Source: Xanthomarina spongicola (GTDB taxonomy: Bacteria > Bacteroidota > Bacteroidia > Flavobacteriales > Flavobacteriaceae). Taken from it: a DNA stretch of 64,000 nt. Below the pieces are notes generated by a model. It saw only the letters and a list, made by a program, of their open reading frames with translations, did not search any database and was not told the DNA's origin. Below, one piece after another: positions 1 to 9,535 of this stretch (its first letter is position 1; every line of letters begins with the position of its first letter). The translations under genes were made by a program, and so were the position numbers. Location: NCBI RefSeq assembly GCF_003148645.1, contig NZ_QGGP01000001.1, positions 806,001-870,000 on the forward strand, read 5' to 3'.

Positions 1-70
1 TTATTTCTTTTTTAACAGAAGAAACGAGACGTTGTATATGTAATTTTAATAAATAATATTAATACATATT

Positions 71-106
71 AAAAAAAAGTCTCGATGAAAATCGGGACTT
101 TTTTTT
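71..106 (+). terminator. intrinsic terminator ahead of pheA
   Basis: An 8-bp stem (one G-U pair) closed by a GAAA loop at 79-98 is flanked by an A-run on the left and an eight-T run on the right, so it could stop transcription in both directions. It ends whatever gene lies left of the window. Bases 1-70 hold no recognisable gene. Confidence 0.85.
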
Positions 107-134
107 GTTTAAAACTTAAATAAGAGAAATAATT

Positions 135-962
135 TTGATAAAAACAATAGCCATTCAAGGAGTAAAAGGATCTTTCCATCATATTGTATCTCAGCAATAT
201 TTTGGAAACCAATTAAAAGTTAAAGAATGTTTAACTTTTGATGAAGCAGTACAAAGCTTGATTATAGGAAAAACAGATGCTGTTGTAATGGCTTTAGAAA
301 ACTCGATTGCAGGATCTATAATTCCTAATTACGCTTTAATTGATAATCATAATTTACATATTGTTGGCGAGCATTATTTAGATGTGCAACATCAATTAAT
401 GGCCTTGCCAAATCAGGATATTAAAGATATTGTTGAGGTTTATTCACATCCAATGGCTTTGTTGCAATGTAAAGAATTCTTTAAAAAACAGCCACATATT
501 AAACTTATTGAAGATAAAGATACAGCCGAAGTAGCGCAACGTATTCAAGACAAAAATTTAAAGGGAGTTGCAGCTATAGCAAGTAAATTAGCTTCCCAAT
601 TATTCGAGTTAAACATTATTTCTGAAAGTATTCAAACCATAAAGCATAACGAAACACGCTTTGTAATTGTAAAAAGAGAAAATCATGAAATACCTGAAAC
701 AGAAATAAACAAGGCTTCTATAAAATTTGAATTGGAACATAAAAGAGGCAGTCTGGCAGCCATGTTAAATGTTATGAGCGATTGCAAACTGAATTTAACG
801 AAAATCCAATCCTTACCAAAAATAGAAACTCCTTGGAAATATGCTTTTTTCGTAGATGTAACTTTTAACGATTTTGAAGATTATAAAAAAGCAAAATCCA
901 TCATGGAAATCATGACCGAAGAATTTAAAATATTAGGCGAATATAAAAATACAAAACAATGA
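135..962 (+). CDS. pheA: prephenate dehydratase (PDT plus ACT domain)
   Basis: Converts prephenate to phenylpyruvate in phenylalanine synthesis. The 275-residue protein is the monofunctional form: catalytic PDT domain at about 1-180 with the family ETRF motif at 173-176 (T174 and R175 are the catalytic pair), then an ACT regulatory domain at about 195-270. The usual Phe-binding motifs GALV and ESRP read GSLA (205-208) and QSLP here, so feedback control may differ from the enterobacterial enzyme. No chorismate mutase part is fused; that activity sits on the fourth gene of the operon. The start is a TTG, the only one that keeps the N-terminal strand. The stop overlaps the next start as ATGA, which suggests coupled translation. 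Confidence 0.93.
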   Translation: MIKTIAIQGVKGSFHHIVSQQYFGNQLKVKECLTFDEAVQSLIIGKTDAVVMALENSIAGSIIPNYALIDNHNLHIVGEHYLDVQHQLMALPNQDIKDIVEVYSHPMALLQCKEFFKKQPHIKLIEDKDTAEVAQRIQDKNLKGVAAIASKLASQLFELNIISESIQTIKHNETRFVIVKRENHEIPETEINKASIKFELEHKRGSLAAMLNVMSDCKLNLTKIQSLPKIETPWKYAFFVDVTFNDFEDYKKAKSIMEIMTEEFKILGEYKNTKQ

Positions 963-2104
963 TTGAAGCAGCACTAAGATTGCAAACCATTGAAGAATAC
1001 TACTTTTCGAAAAAGCTTCGAGAAGTTAGATTGCTACAAGCAAACGGAAAACCAATCATTAATTTAGGGATTGGAAGTCCAGATTTACAGCCTCCACAAA
1101 AAGTAATAACAACTTTATGTAATAGTTTTAACGATGCTCAAGCTAACCAGTATCAAAGCTATCAAGGGTTGCCAGAATTACGAGAAGCTATGGTGTCTTT
1201 TTATAGAGATCAATTTCAAGTTAATTTAAGTCCTACTACAGAAGTACTGCCTTTAATGGGAAGTAAGGAAGGCATTATGCATGTTTCTATGGCTTTTTTA
1301 AACCTAGGAGACCAAGTGTTAATTCCAAATCCAGGATATCCAACTTATGCTTCAGTAACAAATTTGGTTGGAGCAGAACCGGTTTTTTATAAATTATATG
1401 AAGAGAATAATTGGTTGCCAGATTTAGAAAATCTTGAAAAACAAGATTTGTCTAAAGTAAAAATTATGTGGATAAATTATCCACACATGCCAACAGGAGC
1501 AGTTGCTACTGAAGCTTTCTTTATAAGGCTTGTCGCTTTTGCTAAAAGGCATCAAATTTTGATTATAAACGATAATCCTTATGGCTTTATTTTGAATGAT
1601 TCGCCAAGAAGTATTTTGAGTATTCCAGAAGCAAAAGATGTTTGTTTAGAATTGAATTCTTTAAGTAAAACCTTTAATATGTCTGGTTGGAGAATTGGTA
1701 TGGTTTTAGGAAAATCAGATTATATAAATCATATTTTAAAAGTGAAAAGCAACATGGATTCTGGCATGTTTTATGGTGTTCAAAAAGGCGCTATTGAAGC
1801 TTTAAAATGTTCAAAATTATGGTATGTAAGCTTGAACAATGTCTATGAAGAAAGACGAAAGCTAATTTGGCAATTAGCTGATAGTTTAAACTGTACTTAC
1901 GACAAAAATGCAACAGGTTTGTTTGTTTGGGCAAAAATTCCAGCTTTTTTAAAATCGGAAGAGTTTATCGATTTATTATTAAAAGAGCATGACATTTTTA
2001 TAGCTCCAGGAACAGTTTTTGGAAGTCAAGGTGAAGGATATGTTCGCTTTTCACTTTGTGCAACTACAGATATAATAGAGGAAGCCATTGCAAGAATTAA
2101 ATAA
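959..2104 (+). CDS. class I/II PLP-dependent aminotransferase (aromatic)
   Basis: Fold-type I aminotransferase of 381 residues. Visible active-site residues are N173 and D205 near the PLP ring, Schiff-base lysine K237 (in SLSK), R245, and R363, which binds the substrate carboxylate. The place between pheA and tyrA suggests that it transaminates phenylpyruvate and 4-hydroxyphenylpyruvate to Phe and Tyr (inference from context; the family also contains aspartate and LL-DAP aminotransferases, and the sequence alone does not decide). It overlaps pheA by four bases, and the tyrA start follows its stop by one base. Confidence 0.9.
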   Translation: MIEAALRLQTIEEYYFSKKLREVRLLQANGKPIINLGIGSPDLQPPQKVITTLCNSFNDAQANQYQSYQGLPELREAMVSFYRDQFQVNLSPTTEVLPLMGSKEGIMHVSMAFLNLGDQVLIPNPGYPTYASVTNLVGAEPVFYKLYEENNWLPDLENLEKQDLSKVKIMWINYPHMPTGAVATEAFFIRLVAFAKRHQILIINDNPYGFILNDSPRSILSIPEAKDVCLELNSLSKTFNMSGWRIGMVLGKSDYINHILKVKSNMDSGMFYGVQKGAIEALKCSKLWYVSLNNVYEERRKLIWQLADSLNCTYDKNATGLFVWAKIPAFLKSEEFIDLLLKEHDIFIAPGTVFGSQGEGYVRFSLCATTDIIEEAIARIK

Positions 2105-2105
2105 T

Positions 2106-2957
2106 ATGAAAAACATATACATTATAGGAGTTGGATTAATTGGAGGAAGCATCGCAAAGGATGTAAAAAAATTGAATCCTGATATTTTGATTTATGGAGT
2201 TGATAAAAATGAAGCACATTTAGATGAAGCTTTGTCATTAAATCTAATTGATGAAAAAGCAATTTTTGAAGATTTATATAAAGCAGATTTAGTGATTCTT
2301 TCCATTCCAGTAGATGCTACAGAAAGCTTGTTGCCAGAGATTTTAAATAAAGTATCAGACAATACGTTAGTAATTGATTCTGGTTCTACAAAAGTAAATA
2401 TTTGTAAAGTTGTGGAGAATCACCCAAAACGAAGAAATTTTTTAGCAACTCATCCAATAGCTGGAACAGAATTTTCTGGACCAAGTGCTGCAATAGAAGG
2501 CTTGTTTGTAAACAAAACAAACATTATTTGCGAAATAGAAAAAACAGCATTTAAATTACAAGAACGTGCCTTAACCATTTTTAAAATTATGGGAATGAAT
2601 TTGCGCTATATGAATCCAGAAGCACACGATAAACACATAGCATATGTATCACATTTATCACACATTAGTGCTTTTATGCTAGGGAAAACAGTTATAGAAA
2701 AAGAAAAAAATGAACGCGATATTTTCGATTTAGCTGGAAGTGGTTTTGCTTCAACAGTAAGGTTAGCAAAAAGTTCACCACACATGTGGACACCCATTTT
2801 TAAGCAAAATAAAACAAATGTTATTGAAACTTTAGACGAGTACATAAACAATCTTACTAAATTTAAGGAATTTATGGAGGCTGATAATTTTGATGACATT
2901 TTTAATGAAATGGAAAACACCAATCATATAAAAGATATATTAAACGGAATTGCATAA
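2106..2957 (+). CDS. tyrA: prephenate dehydrogenase
   Basis: NAD(P)-dependent oxidative decarboxylation of prephenate to 4-hydroxyphenylpyruvate for tyrosine. The 283-residue protein opens with a Rossmann motif G8-x-G10-xx-G13; H116 in THPIAG is the expected catalytic histidine, and the helical C-terminal domain carries H183/H186 and R219, a likely prephenate-binding arginine. No ACT domain is fused. The ATG at 2106 is chosen over an in-frame TTG at 2088, because the latter adds six residues inside the aminotransferase gene and the Rossmann strand begins directly after the ATG. Confidence 0.93.
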   Translation: MKNIYIIGVGLIGGSIAKDVKKLNPDILIYGVDKNEAHLDEALSLNLIDEKAIFEDLYKADLVILSIPVDATESLLPEILNKVSDNTLVIDSGSTKVNICKVVENHPKRRNFLATHPIAGTEFSGPSAAIEGLFVNKTNIICEIEKTAFKLQERALTIFKIMGMNLRYMNPEAHDKHIAYVSHLSHISAFMLGKTVIEKEKNERDIFDLAGSGFASTVRLAKSSPHMWTPIFKQNKTNVIETLDEYINNLTKFKEFMEADNFDDIFNEMENTNHIKDILNGIA

Positions 2958-2967
2958 AGAGAATATT

Positions 2968-4050
2968 ATGAATAATAAAAAAGAATTAAGAAACTGGTTA
3001 AACGCATTCAACTTAGAACATCCTTTAGTGATTGCAGGACCATGTAGCGCAGAAACGGAAGAACAAGTTTTAACGATTGCACATCAATTAAAAGATAGCG
3101 ATGCAACCGTTTTAAGAGCAGGAATTTGGAAACCAAGAACACGACCAGGAAATTTTGAAGGAGTTGGAGCTTTAGGCTTAAAGTGGTTACAAAAAGCAAA
3201 AGAAGAAACAGGATTATTAATTTCTACGGAAGTAGCCAATGCCAATCACGTAGATTTAGCATTGCAGCACGATGTAGATGTTTTATGGGTAGGAGCAAGA
3301 ACAACAGTAAGTCCGTTTATTGTTCAAGAAATTGCCGAAGCCTTAAAAGGAACAGATAAAATTGTATTAGTTAAAAACCCTGTTAATCCAGATTTAGCCC
3401 TTTGGTTAGGAGCTGTGGAACGATTTCACACGTCAGGAGTAAATAACTTAGGTGTTATTCACAGAGGCTTTTCAACTTATGAAAAAACAAGATATAGAAA
3501 CAATCCAGAATGGCAATTACCTATCGATTTACAAAATCGTTTTCCAGATTTACCATTAATTCTAGACCCTTCGCATATTGCAGGACGTAGAGATATTATT
3601 TTCGATTTATGCCAAACTGCTCTAGATTTAAATTACGATGGTTTGATGGTAGAAACACACCATAATCCAGATAAGGCTTGGAGTGATGCATCTCAACAAA
3701 TTACACCAGAAACACTTATTCAATACACCAAAGATTTACGTATTAGAAAAGAAATTGGTGAAGCTGCCGAATTTAAAAACAAAATAAACACAATGCGTAC
3801 GCAAATAGATGTGATAGATCATCAATTGATAGATATTTTAGGCAAACGTATGAAAGTAGCTGACGATATTGGAGAACTTAAAAAAGCACATAATGTGGCT
3901 GTTTTACAAACCAAACGTTGGAATGAGATTCTTGGAAAAATGATTCTTCAAGGAGAAGAAAAGAATTTAAGTGAAGAATTTATTTTGCGTGTTTTTAAAG
4001 CAGTGCATCAGGAATCTATTAATCATCAAGAGAAAATTATTAATAGTTAA
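2968..4050 (+). CDS. bifunctional DAHP synthase / chorismate mutase (AroQ type at C-terminus)
   Basis: First step of the shikimate pathway fused to the branch-point enzyme for Phe and Tyr. Residues 1-265 form the type I beta DAHP synthase barrel: GPCSAE at 24-29, KPRTRP at 55-60, DPSH at 200-203 and the metal-ligand histidine region at 231. Residues 270-360 form an all-helical AroQ chorismate mutase with MRxxID at 276-281 and the active-site arginine pair around R277 and R294. In related enzymes the mutase domain also acts as the sensor of prephenate or chorismate. The ATG at 2968 is preferred to an in-frame TTG at 2950 that overlaps tyrA. It is the last gene of the operon, ten bases after tyrA. 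Confidence 0.93.
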   Translation: MNNKKELRNWLNAFNLEHPLVIAGPCSAETEEQVLTIAHQLKDSDATVLRAGIWKPRTRPGNFEGVGALGLKWLQKAKEETGLLISTEVANANHVDLALQHDVDVLWVGARTTVSPFIVQEIAEALKGTDKIVLVKNPVNPDLALWLGAVERFHTSGVNNLGVIHRGFSTYEKTRYRNNPEWQLPIDLQNRFPDLPLILDPSHIAGRRDIIFDLCQTALDLNYDGLMVETHHNPDKAWSDASQQITPETLIQYTKDLRIRKEIGEAAEFKNKINTMRTQIDVIDHQLIDILGKRMKVADDIGELKKAHNVAVLQTKRWNEILGKMILQGEEKNLSEEFILRVFKAVHQESINHQEKIINS

Positions 4051-4106
4051 ACCGAATAGTTAAGGTCATTATTTGTGAATCTCTTTTAAATATTAATTAA
4101 TAGTGG

Positions 4107-4114
4107 CATCTTTG
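4107..4114 (+). promoter_or_regulatory. candidate -7 box for rsgA
   Basis: CATCTTTG matches seven of eight positions of the Bacteroidota -7 element TAnnTTTG and lies five bases before the rsgA ATG, which would give a leaderless or nearly leaderless message. No convincing -33 TTG is placed correctly. Confidence 0.4.
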
Positions 4115-4119
4115 TATTA

Positions 4120-5073
4120 ATGACAGGATTAGTATATAAATCTACTGGAAGTTGGTACACTGTAAAAACAGAATTAGGTGCCACATATCAATGCAGAATA
4201 AAAGGAAAATTCCGTATGCAAGGTATTAAAAGTACCAACCCAATTGCTGTTGGAGACATTGTAGATTTTGATTTAGATACAACTAATAATGAAGAACCAG
4301 TTGGTGTTGTTACCAAGATCCACGATAGAAAAAATTATATTGTTCGAAAATCTGTAAACCTTTCAAAGCAAACACATATAATTGCATCAAATATCGATCA
4401 GGTTTTTTTACTAATTACTATAGATAATCCTCCTACGTTTACAAGTTTTATCGATCGGTTTCTAGTAACTGCTGAAGCCTATTCCATTAAGACCATTTTA
4501 CTCTTCAATAAAATTGATACTTACTCTAATGATACGTTAGATGAAGTAAAATATTTAGCTCATGTTTATAGAAAAATAGGATACGAGTGTATTGGTATTT
4601 CTGCCACAACAGGCAAAAACATTGATAAAGTAAAAGCACTGATGAAAGATAAAGTAAGCATGTTTGCAGGTCATTCTGGAGTAGGGAAATCAACTTTGGT
4701 TAACGCTATAGAATCAGATTTGGAAATAAAAACAAAAGCTATTTCAAGTCAGCATATGCAAGGTCAACATACAACTACTTTTGCCGAGATGTACGATTTA
4801 AGCTTTGGAGCAAAAATTATTGATACACCAGGAATTAAAGGCTTTGGCATTGTAGATATGGATAAAACTGAGGTTGGCGATTATTTTCCAGAATTTTTTA
4901 AGCTAAAACAAGATTGTAAGTTTAATAATTGCATTCATGTAGACGAACCAAAATGTGCTGTAAAAAAAGCTTTAGATGAAGACGAAATAGCCTTTTCACG
5001 TTACAGAAGTTATCTTCAAATTTTAGAAGGTGAAGACGAACATTATAGAACAGATAATTGGGAATCTGAATAA
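4120..5073 (+). CDS. rsgA: ribosome small subunit GTPase A
   Basis: Circularly permuted GTPase that helps late maturation of the 30S subunit. Of 317 residues, about 1-75 form the OB-fold. The GTPase motifs come in permuted order: G4 NKID at 130-133, G1 GHSGVGKST at 184-192, G2 around HTTT 217-220, and G3 DTPG at 235-238. A C-terminal zinc site has C266, C271, H273 and C279. All motifs are intact and the length is usual. It shares an operon with dtd, two bases downstream. Confidence 0.96.
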   Translation: MTGLVYKSTGSWYTVKTELGATYQCRIKGKFRMQGIKSTNPIAVGDIVDFDLDTTNNEEPVGVVTKIHDRKNYIVRKSVNLSKQTHIIASNIDQVFLLITIDNPPTFTSFIDRFLVTAEAYSIKTILLFNKIDTYSNDTLDEVKYLAHVYRKIGYECIGISATTGKNIDKVKALMKDKVSMFAGHSGVGKSTLVNAIESDLEIKTKAISSQHMQGQHTTTFAEMYDLSFGAKIIDTPGIKGFGIVDMDKTEVGDYFPEFFKLKQDCKFNNCIHVDEPKCAVKKALDEDEIAFSRYRSYLQILEGEDEHYRTDNWESE

Positions 5074-5075
5074 AA

Positions 5076-5528
5076 ATGAAGGCAGTTATTCAAAGAGTAT
5101 CAAAAGCAAGTGTAACCATTGAAGGGAGAAAAGTAGCATCCATGACTAATGGTTTACTTATTTTATTGGGTATAATTGACGAAGACTCCAATGAAGATGT
5201 TACATGGTTATCGAATAAAATAGTTAATCTCAGAATTTTTAATGACGAAAATGGCGTAATGAATCAATCGTTACTTAATGTAAATGGAGATGCTATTGTG
5301 GTAAGTCAATTTACGCTTCACGCAAATACAAAGAAAGGACATAGACCAAGTTATATTAAAGCAGCCAAACCAGATGTTGCCATTCCTATTTATGAAGCTT
5401 TTGTTAAACAATTAGAGACAGATTTAGGGAAAAAGGTTCAAACAGGCGAATTTGGTGCAGATATGAAAGTAGAACTTTTAAACGATGGGCCAGTAACTAT
5501 AATAATAGATTCTAAAAATAAAGAATAA
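5076..5528 (+). CDS. dtd: D-aminoacyl-tRNA deacylase
   Basis: Hydrolyses D-amino acids (and mischarged glycine) from tRNA. The 150-residue protein has both hallmark motifs of the DTD fold: SQFTLHA at 77-83 and the cross-subunit Gly-cisPro motif GPVT at 138-141. The length is normal. It starts two bases after rsgA, so the two are very likely co-transcribed. Confidence 0.96.
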   Translation: MKAVIQRVSKASVTIEGRKVASMTNGLLILLGIIDEDSNEDVTWLSNKIVNLRIFNDENGVMNQSLLNVNGDAIVVSQFTLHANTKKGHRPSYIKAAKPDVAIPIYEAFVKQLETDLGKKVQTGEFGADMKVELLNDGPVTIIIDSKNKE

Positions 5529-5550
5529 GAGAATTAATTTTATTAACTAC

Positions 5551-5580
5551 TTTGTTTATTCACAAATAATCCTATTTTTG
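5551..5580 (+). promoter_or_regulatory. Bacteroidota sigma-A promoter for the DUF3857 pair
   Basis: TTTG (5551-5554), 18 bases, then TATTTTTG (5573-5580): a full match to the -33/-7 consensus of this phylum. The expected transcript start is around 5585, about 20 bases before the ATG at 5604. Confidence 0.7.
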
Positions 5581-5603
5581 AGTAAGAGAAAAAAAGTACC
5601 TAC

Positions 5604-7505
5604 ATGCAGAAAATATTACTTTTAGTACTCTCCTCACTAATTTACACACATATAGCAGCTCAGGATGAAAATTTATACAATGTATATTCCATCCCTTCAG
5701 AACTTAAAATAAAATCAAATGCAGTTGTTAGGTTTGATAATGTGCACATAGAAATTATTGACTACAATAAATTTATATTTTCTAACAAAAGAATTGTCAC
5801 TGTTTTAAACAAAGAAGGCGATAGTAAAATAGATGCTTATCATTATTACGACGAGAATATAAATATTCAAGATCTTGAAGCTCGTATTTTTAACGCAAAT
5901 GGAAAGGAAATAGCAAAATTCAAGAAAAACGATTTTAAAGATGTGAGTGCTGTTTCAGGTGGTACACTTTATTCAGATAGTCGTGTAAAATACTTAGACT
6001 ACACTCCAAATACCTATCCATACACCATACTTTTTGAAACACAAGTAGTTTATAATTCTACAGCATTCATGCCTAGTTGGAAACCCATTGAAGGTTTTTA
6101 TGTGAGTACAGAGAATGCAGAATATAAAATTACGAACACTTCAGAGATTCCAATTAAAATTAAGACTTCAAATTTTAAAGAATTTCAAATAGATTCTATT
6201 AGTAAGTTTCATTTTGTGGCTAAAAATTTAGCTGCAATAGAATATGAATCTTTTAGTCCAGATTTTGAAACTTTCGCGCCTTATTTAAAAGCAGCGTTGA
6301 CTGAGTTTGATATGGAAGGTGTAAAAGGCGTTAATAACAATTGGGAAGATTTTGGTTTATGGATGAACAATAATTTAATTAAAGGAACAGAACAATTACC
6401 TCGATCGGTTATCAGTAAAATGGAACAACTGACTGCAAATGCTAATTCAGATGTAGAAAAAGCGAGAATTGTCTATCAGTATATGCAAGACAAAACCCGT
6501 TACATAAGTGTGCAAGTTGGTATAGGTGGATGGAAGCCAATGATTGCTCAGGATGTAGATAGATTAAGTTATGGCGACTGTAAAGCATTAACAAATTATA
6601 CTAAGGCTTTGCTAAATGGAATTGGAGTGGATTCTTATTACACAGTTATTTATGGCGACAATAAATTAAAAAATATAGATAAAGACTTTTCTGCAATTCA
6701 AGGAAATCACGTTATTCTATGTTTACCTGATAATGAAAATTATATTTGGTTAGAATGCACAAGCAAAACTAGTCCATTTGGATATAATGCTAATTTTACT
6801 GACGATAGAGATGCTTTAATAATTACACCAGAAGGTGGAAAAATTGTACATACTAAAGTGTATAAAACAGAAGAAAACATTCAGGAGATAGATGCAGATA
6901 TGATTCTAGATGAAAATGGAACCGTTATTGGAGAGCTTCAAATTAATTCTAAAGGAGCTCAATATGGCGAACACGAAGGCATACAAAACAGAACCAAAAA
7001 AGAACAGGAATTATATTATAAAGATGATTTTTGGAACGAAATTAATAACCTCGAAATTCTTAACATGAGCTTCAATAATAACAAAGATAGTATTGTGTTT
7101 ACTGAAGATGTGAATATTAGAATTCCAAATTATGCTTCTAAAGCTGGAAATAGGTTGTTGTTTCAGCCTAATGTGTTTAATAAAACAACAGAAACACCTC
7201 CAAGATATAAAAACAGAAAATTACCATTTGTTATAGAAAGAGGATTTACAGATGTAGACACCTATCAAATTAAATTCTCAAATGCTTTACATGTGGAAGC
7301 TATGAAGGAGCCCATTTCAATTCAAAACAAATTTGGATCATATATTCTAAGCATCACAACAACTAATAATGTAATTACCTATAAACGTGAATTGATAATA
7401 AATAAAGGCACTTATTCTAAAGAAGAGTATCAGACATTTAGAGACTTTTGCCTTAGTATTAAAAAACACGATAACTCTAAAATTGTATTTAACTCAAAAT
7501 CTTAA
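5604..7505 (+). CDS. secreted DUF3857 / transglutaminase-like protein, active-site residues present
   Basis: Periplasmic or surface protein of 633 residues with a signal peptide ending near A19. An N-terminal DUF3857 beta domain spans about 40-220, a transglutaminase core about 285-400, and a beta-rich C-terminal domain follows. The papain-like residues are in place: C326 in YGDCKA, H369 in GNHV, and an acidic E384 where Asp is more common. Family members are thought to cleave or cross-link peptides; no substrate is known. It is followed after three bases by a paralogue without the active site. A good promoter lies just upstream. Confidence 0.82.
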   Translation: MQKILLLVLSSLIYTHIAAQDENLYNVYSIPSELKIKSNAVVRFDNVHIEIIDYNKFIFSNKRIVTVLNKEGDSKIDAYHYYDENINIQDLEARIFNANGKEIAKFKKNDFKDVSAVSGGTLYSDSRVKYLDYTPNTYPYTILFETQVVYNSTAFMPSWKPIEGFYVSTENAEYKITNTSEIPIKIKTSNFKEFQIDSISKFHFVAKNLAAIEYESFSPDFETFAPYLKAALTEFDMEGVKGVNNNWEDFGLWMNNNLIKGTEQLPRSVISKMEQLTANANSDVEKARIVYQYMQDKTRYISVQVGIGGWKPMIAQDVDRLSYGDCKALTNYTKALLNGIGVDSYYTVIYGDNKLKNIDKDFSAIQGNHVILCLPDNENYIWLECTSKTSPFGYNANFTDDRDALIITPEGGKIVHTKVYKTEENIQEIDADMILDENGTVIGELQINSKGAQYGEHEGIQNRTKKEQELYYKDDFWNEINNLEILNMSFNNNKDSIVFTEDVNIRIPNYASKAGNRLLFQPNVFNKTTETPPRYKNRKLPFVIERGFTDVDTYQIKFSNALHVEAMKEPISIQNKFGSYILSITTTNNVITYKRELIINKGTYSKEEYQTFRDFCLSIKKHDNSKIVFNSKS

Positions 7506-7508
7506 CCT

Positions 7509-9533
7509 ATGAAATTCTTTTTTTTATTTGCATGCGTATTCACTTTACAAATAGCAACAGCTCAAGACTATAAATTTGGAAAAATAAGTAAAGAAGAACT
7601 TCAAGAAAAATCAGACCCAACAGATCCAGAAGCAAATGCTACAGTTTTATATAGAAATCAAGAAATTAAATTTGAGTATATAGAGAGTAAAGGGTTTGTT
7701 CAAAAAAATGAGATTCACGAACGGATTAAAATTTACAATAAAGAAGGATTTGAACAAGCAACAAAATCAATTAAACTATATAATGAGTCTAATGAGTTAG
7801 AAGAAAGTTTAACAGGTTTTAAAGCATATACGTATAATTTAAATGGTAATAAAATTACTGAAGACAAGTTAAAAAACGATGGTATTTTTGAAGAAGAAAC
7901 GAATAGATATTGGTTAACTACTAAGTTCACAATGCCTAATATTAAAGAAGGATGCATAATTGAATATAAATATACTATAGAATCTGAGCTAATTAGAATA
8001 GATGATATTGAGTTTCAACAAGAAATACCAATAAGAAGATTAGAATTTAAAATGTCTACACCAGAATTCTATAATTACGCAAAATACCCAAATGTTAGAT
8101 CAGCATATTATCCACAATTAAATGACACTTATAAAGAGACAACTGTTTTTCTATCAGGTGAAATGCAAACTAAAATTTCTCATACTCCAACAAGAGGAAC
8201 TCGTTCTGATTTTAGTAAAAATGAATGGAACTATAGAGAAAATATAACTACAGCCAATTTGGTTAACATTCCAGCTTTAAAAAATGAAACTCATGTGTCT
8301 AATATAGATAATTATAGAGCTATCATGAAAATGGATTTAAGCTATATCAAGTATCCAGATCAACCAAGAAAGGATTTTACAACTAATTGGGAAAAAGTAA
8401 CAAAAACCATTTACGATAGCAACGATTTTGGAGAACAGTTAAAAAAGTCAGGTTATTTTGGAGATGACTTAAATTCAGCGAAAGCTGGAGCAACAGACCC
8501 AGCAGAGCAAGCCTATAACATTTTTAATTTTGTAAAAAACAAAGTAAAATGGAATGGTATTCATGGCTATTTTACAGATTTAGGAGTAAGGCAAGCCTAC
8601 AAGCAAGGAGCTGGAAATGTAGCAGATATTAATTTAATTTTAATAGCTATGTTGCGTGAATCTGGTCTTGATGCAAATCCAGTTTTAATTAGTACAAAAG
8701 ATAATGGTGTTCCGTTATTCCCAACGCGAGGTGGATTTAATTATGTTATTTGTGCAGTCAATTTAGAACAAGGCATGGTGCTTTTAGACGCTTCAAAGAG
8801 CTTTACAAGTTTAAATGTCTTACCAGTAAAAGTGTTAAATTGGCAAGGTCGTTTAATACGTCGAGATGGAAGCTCAGATTGGGTAGATTTATCTGTACAA
8901 GAACCTTCAAAAGAAGTAATTTCTTTAAATATTAAATTAAATTCAGACTTATCAGCAACTGGAAAAGTAAGAAGTCAGTACACAGATTATAGCGCTTTAG
9001 ATTATAGGAATACGTTTGAAAGCCATTCGCAAGATGACTTAATAAAAGAAATAGAATCTGAAAATGGAAATTTGCAAGTGTCAAATATTGAAGTAGCAGA
9101 CATGAATATTCCTATAAAACCTGTACTTTTATCTTATGAATATCAATTAGATGAAGCCTTAGAAGAAATAGGAGATAGTTATTATTTTTCACCATTATTA
9201 TTTTTAAAAATTGAAGAGTCGCCTTTTAAACTTCAAACTAGAAAATACCCAATAGATTTAGATTTTCCTACATCGAGGAAATATATGGTGAACATTATGT
9301 TACCTGAAGGTTTTCAAGTAGAATCTTTGCCTGAAAACGAAAAATTACAGTATAATAATACCGAAGGAGAATTTACATATTTAATAAGAGAAAATGGTAC
9401 AATGCTCCAAATGGTAATTACTTTGGATTTAAATAACACATTAATATTGCCAACAAATTATGAGCAGTTTAAAAAGTTTTTTGAGTTGGTAGTAAGTAAA
9501 CAAGCCGAAAAAATTGTTCTTAAAAAAGTATAG
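7509..9533 (+). CDS. secreted DUF3857 / transglutaminase-like protein, catalytic residues lost
   Basis: Paralogue of the preceding gene: 674 residues, signal peptide ending near A18, DUF3857 at about 40-260, degenerate transglutaminase core at about 330-440, beta-rich tail. At the cysteine position the sequence is GNVADIN, so V371 replaces the nucleophile, and the following GGFNYV puts Y412 where the paralogue has H369; only the third acid (D427) remains. The reading frame is intact and the flanking core residues are kept, so it looks like a retained non-enzymatic partner rather than a decaying gene (inference). Confidence 0.8.
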   Translation: MKFFFLFACVFTLQIATAQDYKFGKISKEELQEKSDPTDPEANATVLYRNQEIKFEYIESKGFVQKNEIHERIKIYNKEGFEQATKSIKLYNESNELEESLTGFKAYTYNLNGNKITEDKLKNDGIFEEETNRYWLTTKFTMPNIKEGCIIEYKYTIESELIRIDDIEFQQEIPIRRLEFKMSTPEFYNYAKYPNVRSAYYPQLNDTYKETTVFLSGEMQTKISHTPTRGTRSDFSKNEWNYRENITTANLVNIPALKNETHVSNIDNYRAIMKMDLSYIKYPDQPRKDFTTNWEKVTKTIYDSNDFGEQLKKSGYFGDDLNSAKAGATDPAEQAYNIFNFVKNKVKWNGIHGYFTDLGVRQAYKQGAGNVADINLILIAMLRESGLDANPVLISTKDNGVPLFPTRGGFNYVICAVNLEQGMVLLDASKSFTSLNVLPVKVLNWQGRLIRRDGSSDWVDLSVQEPSKEVISLNIKLNSDLSATGKVRSQYTDYSALDYRNTFESHSQDDLIKEIESENGNLQVSNIEVADMNIPIKPVLLSYEYQLDEALEEIGDSYYFSPLLFLKIEESPFKLQTRKYPIDLDFPTSRKYMVNIMLPEGFQVESLPENEKLQYNNTEGEFTYLIRENGTMLQMVITLDLNNTLILPTNYEQFKKFFELVVSKQAEKIVLKKV

Positions 9534-9535
9534 GA

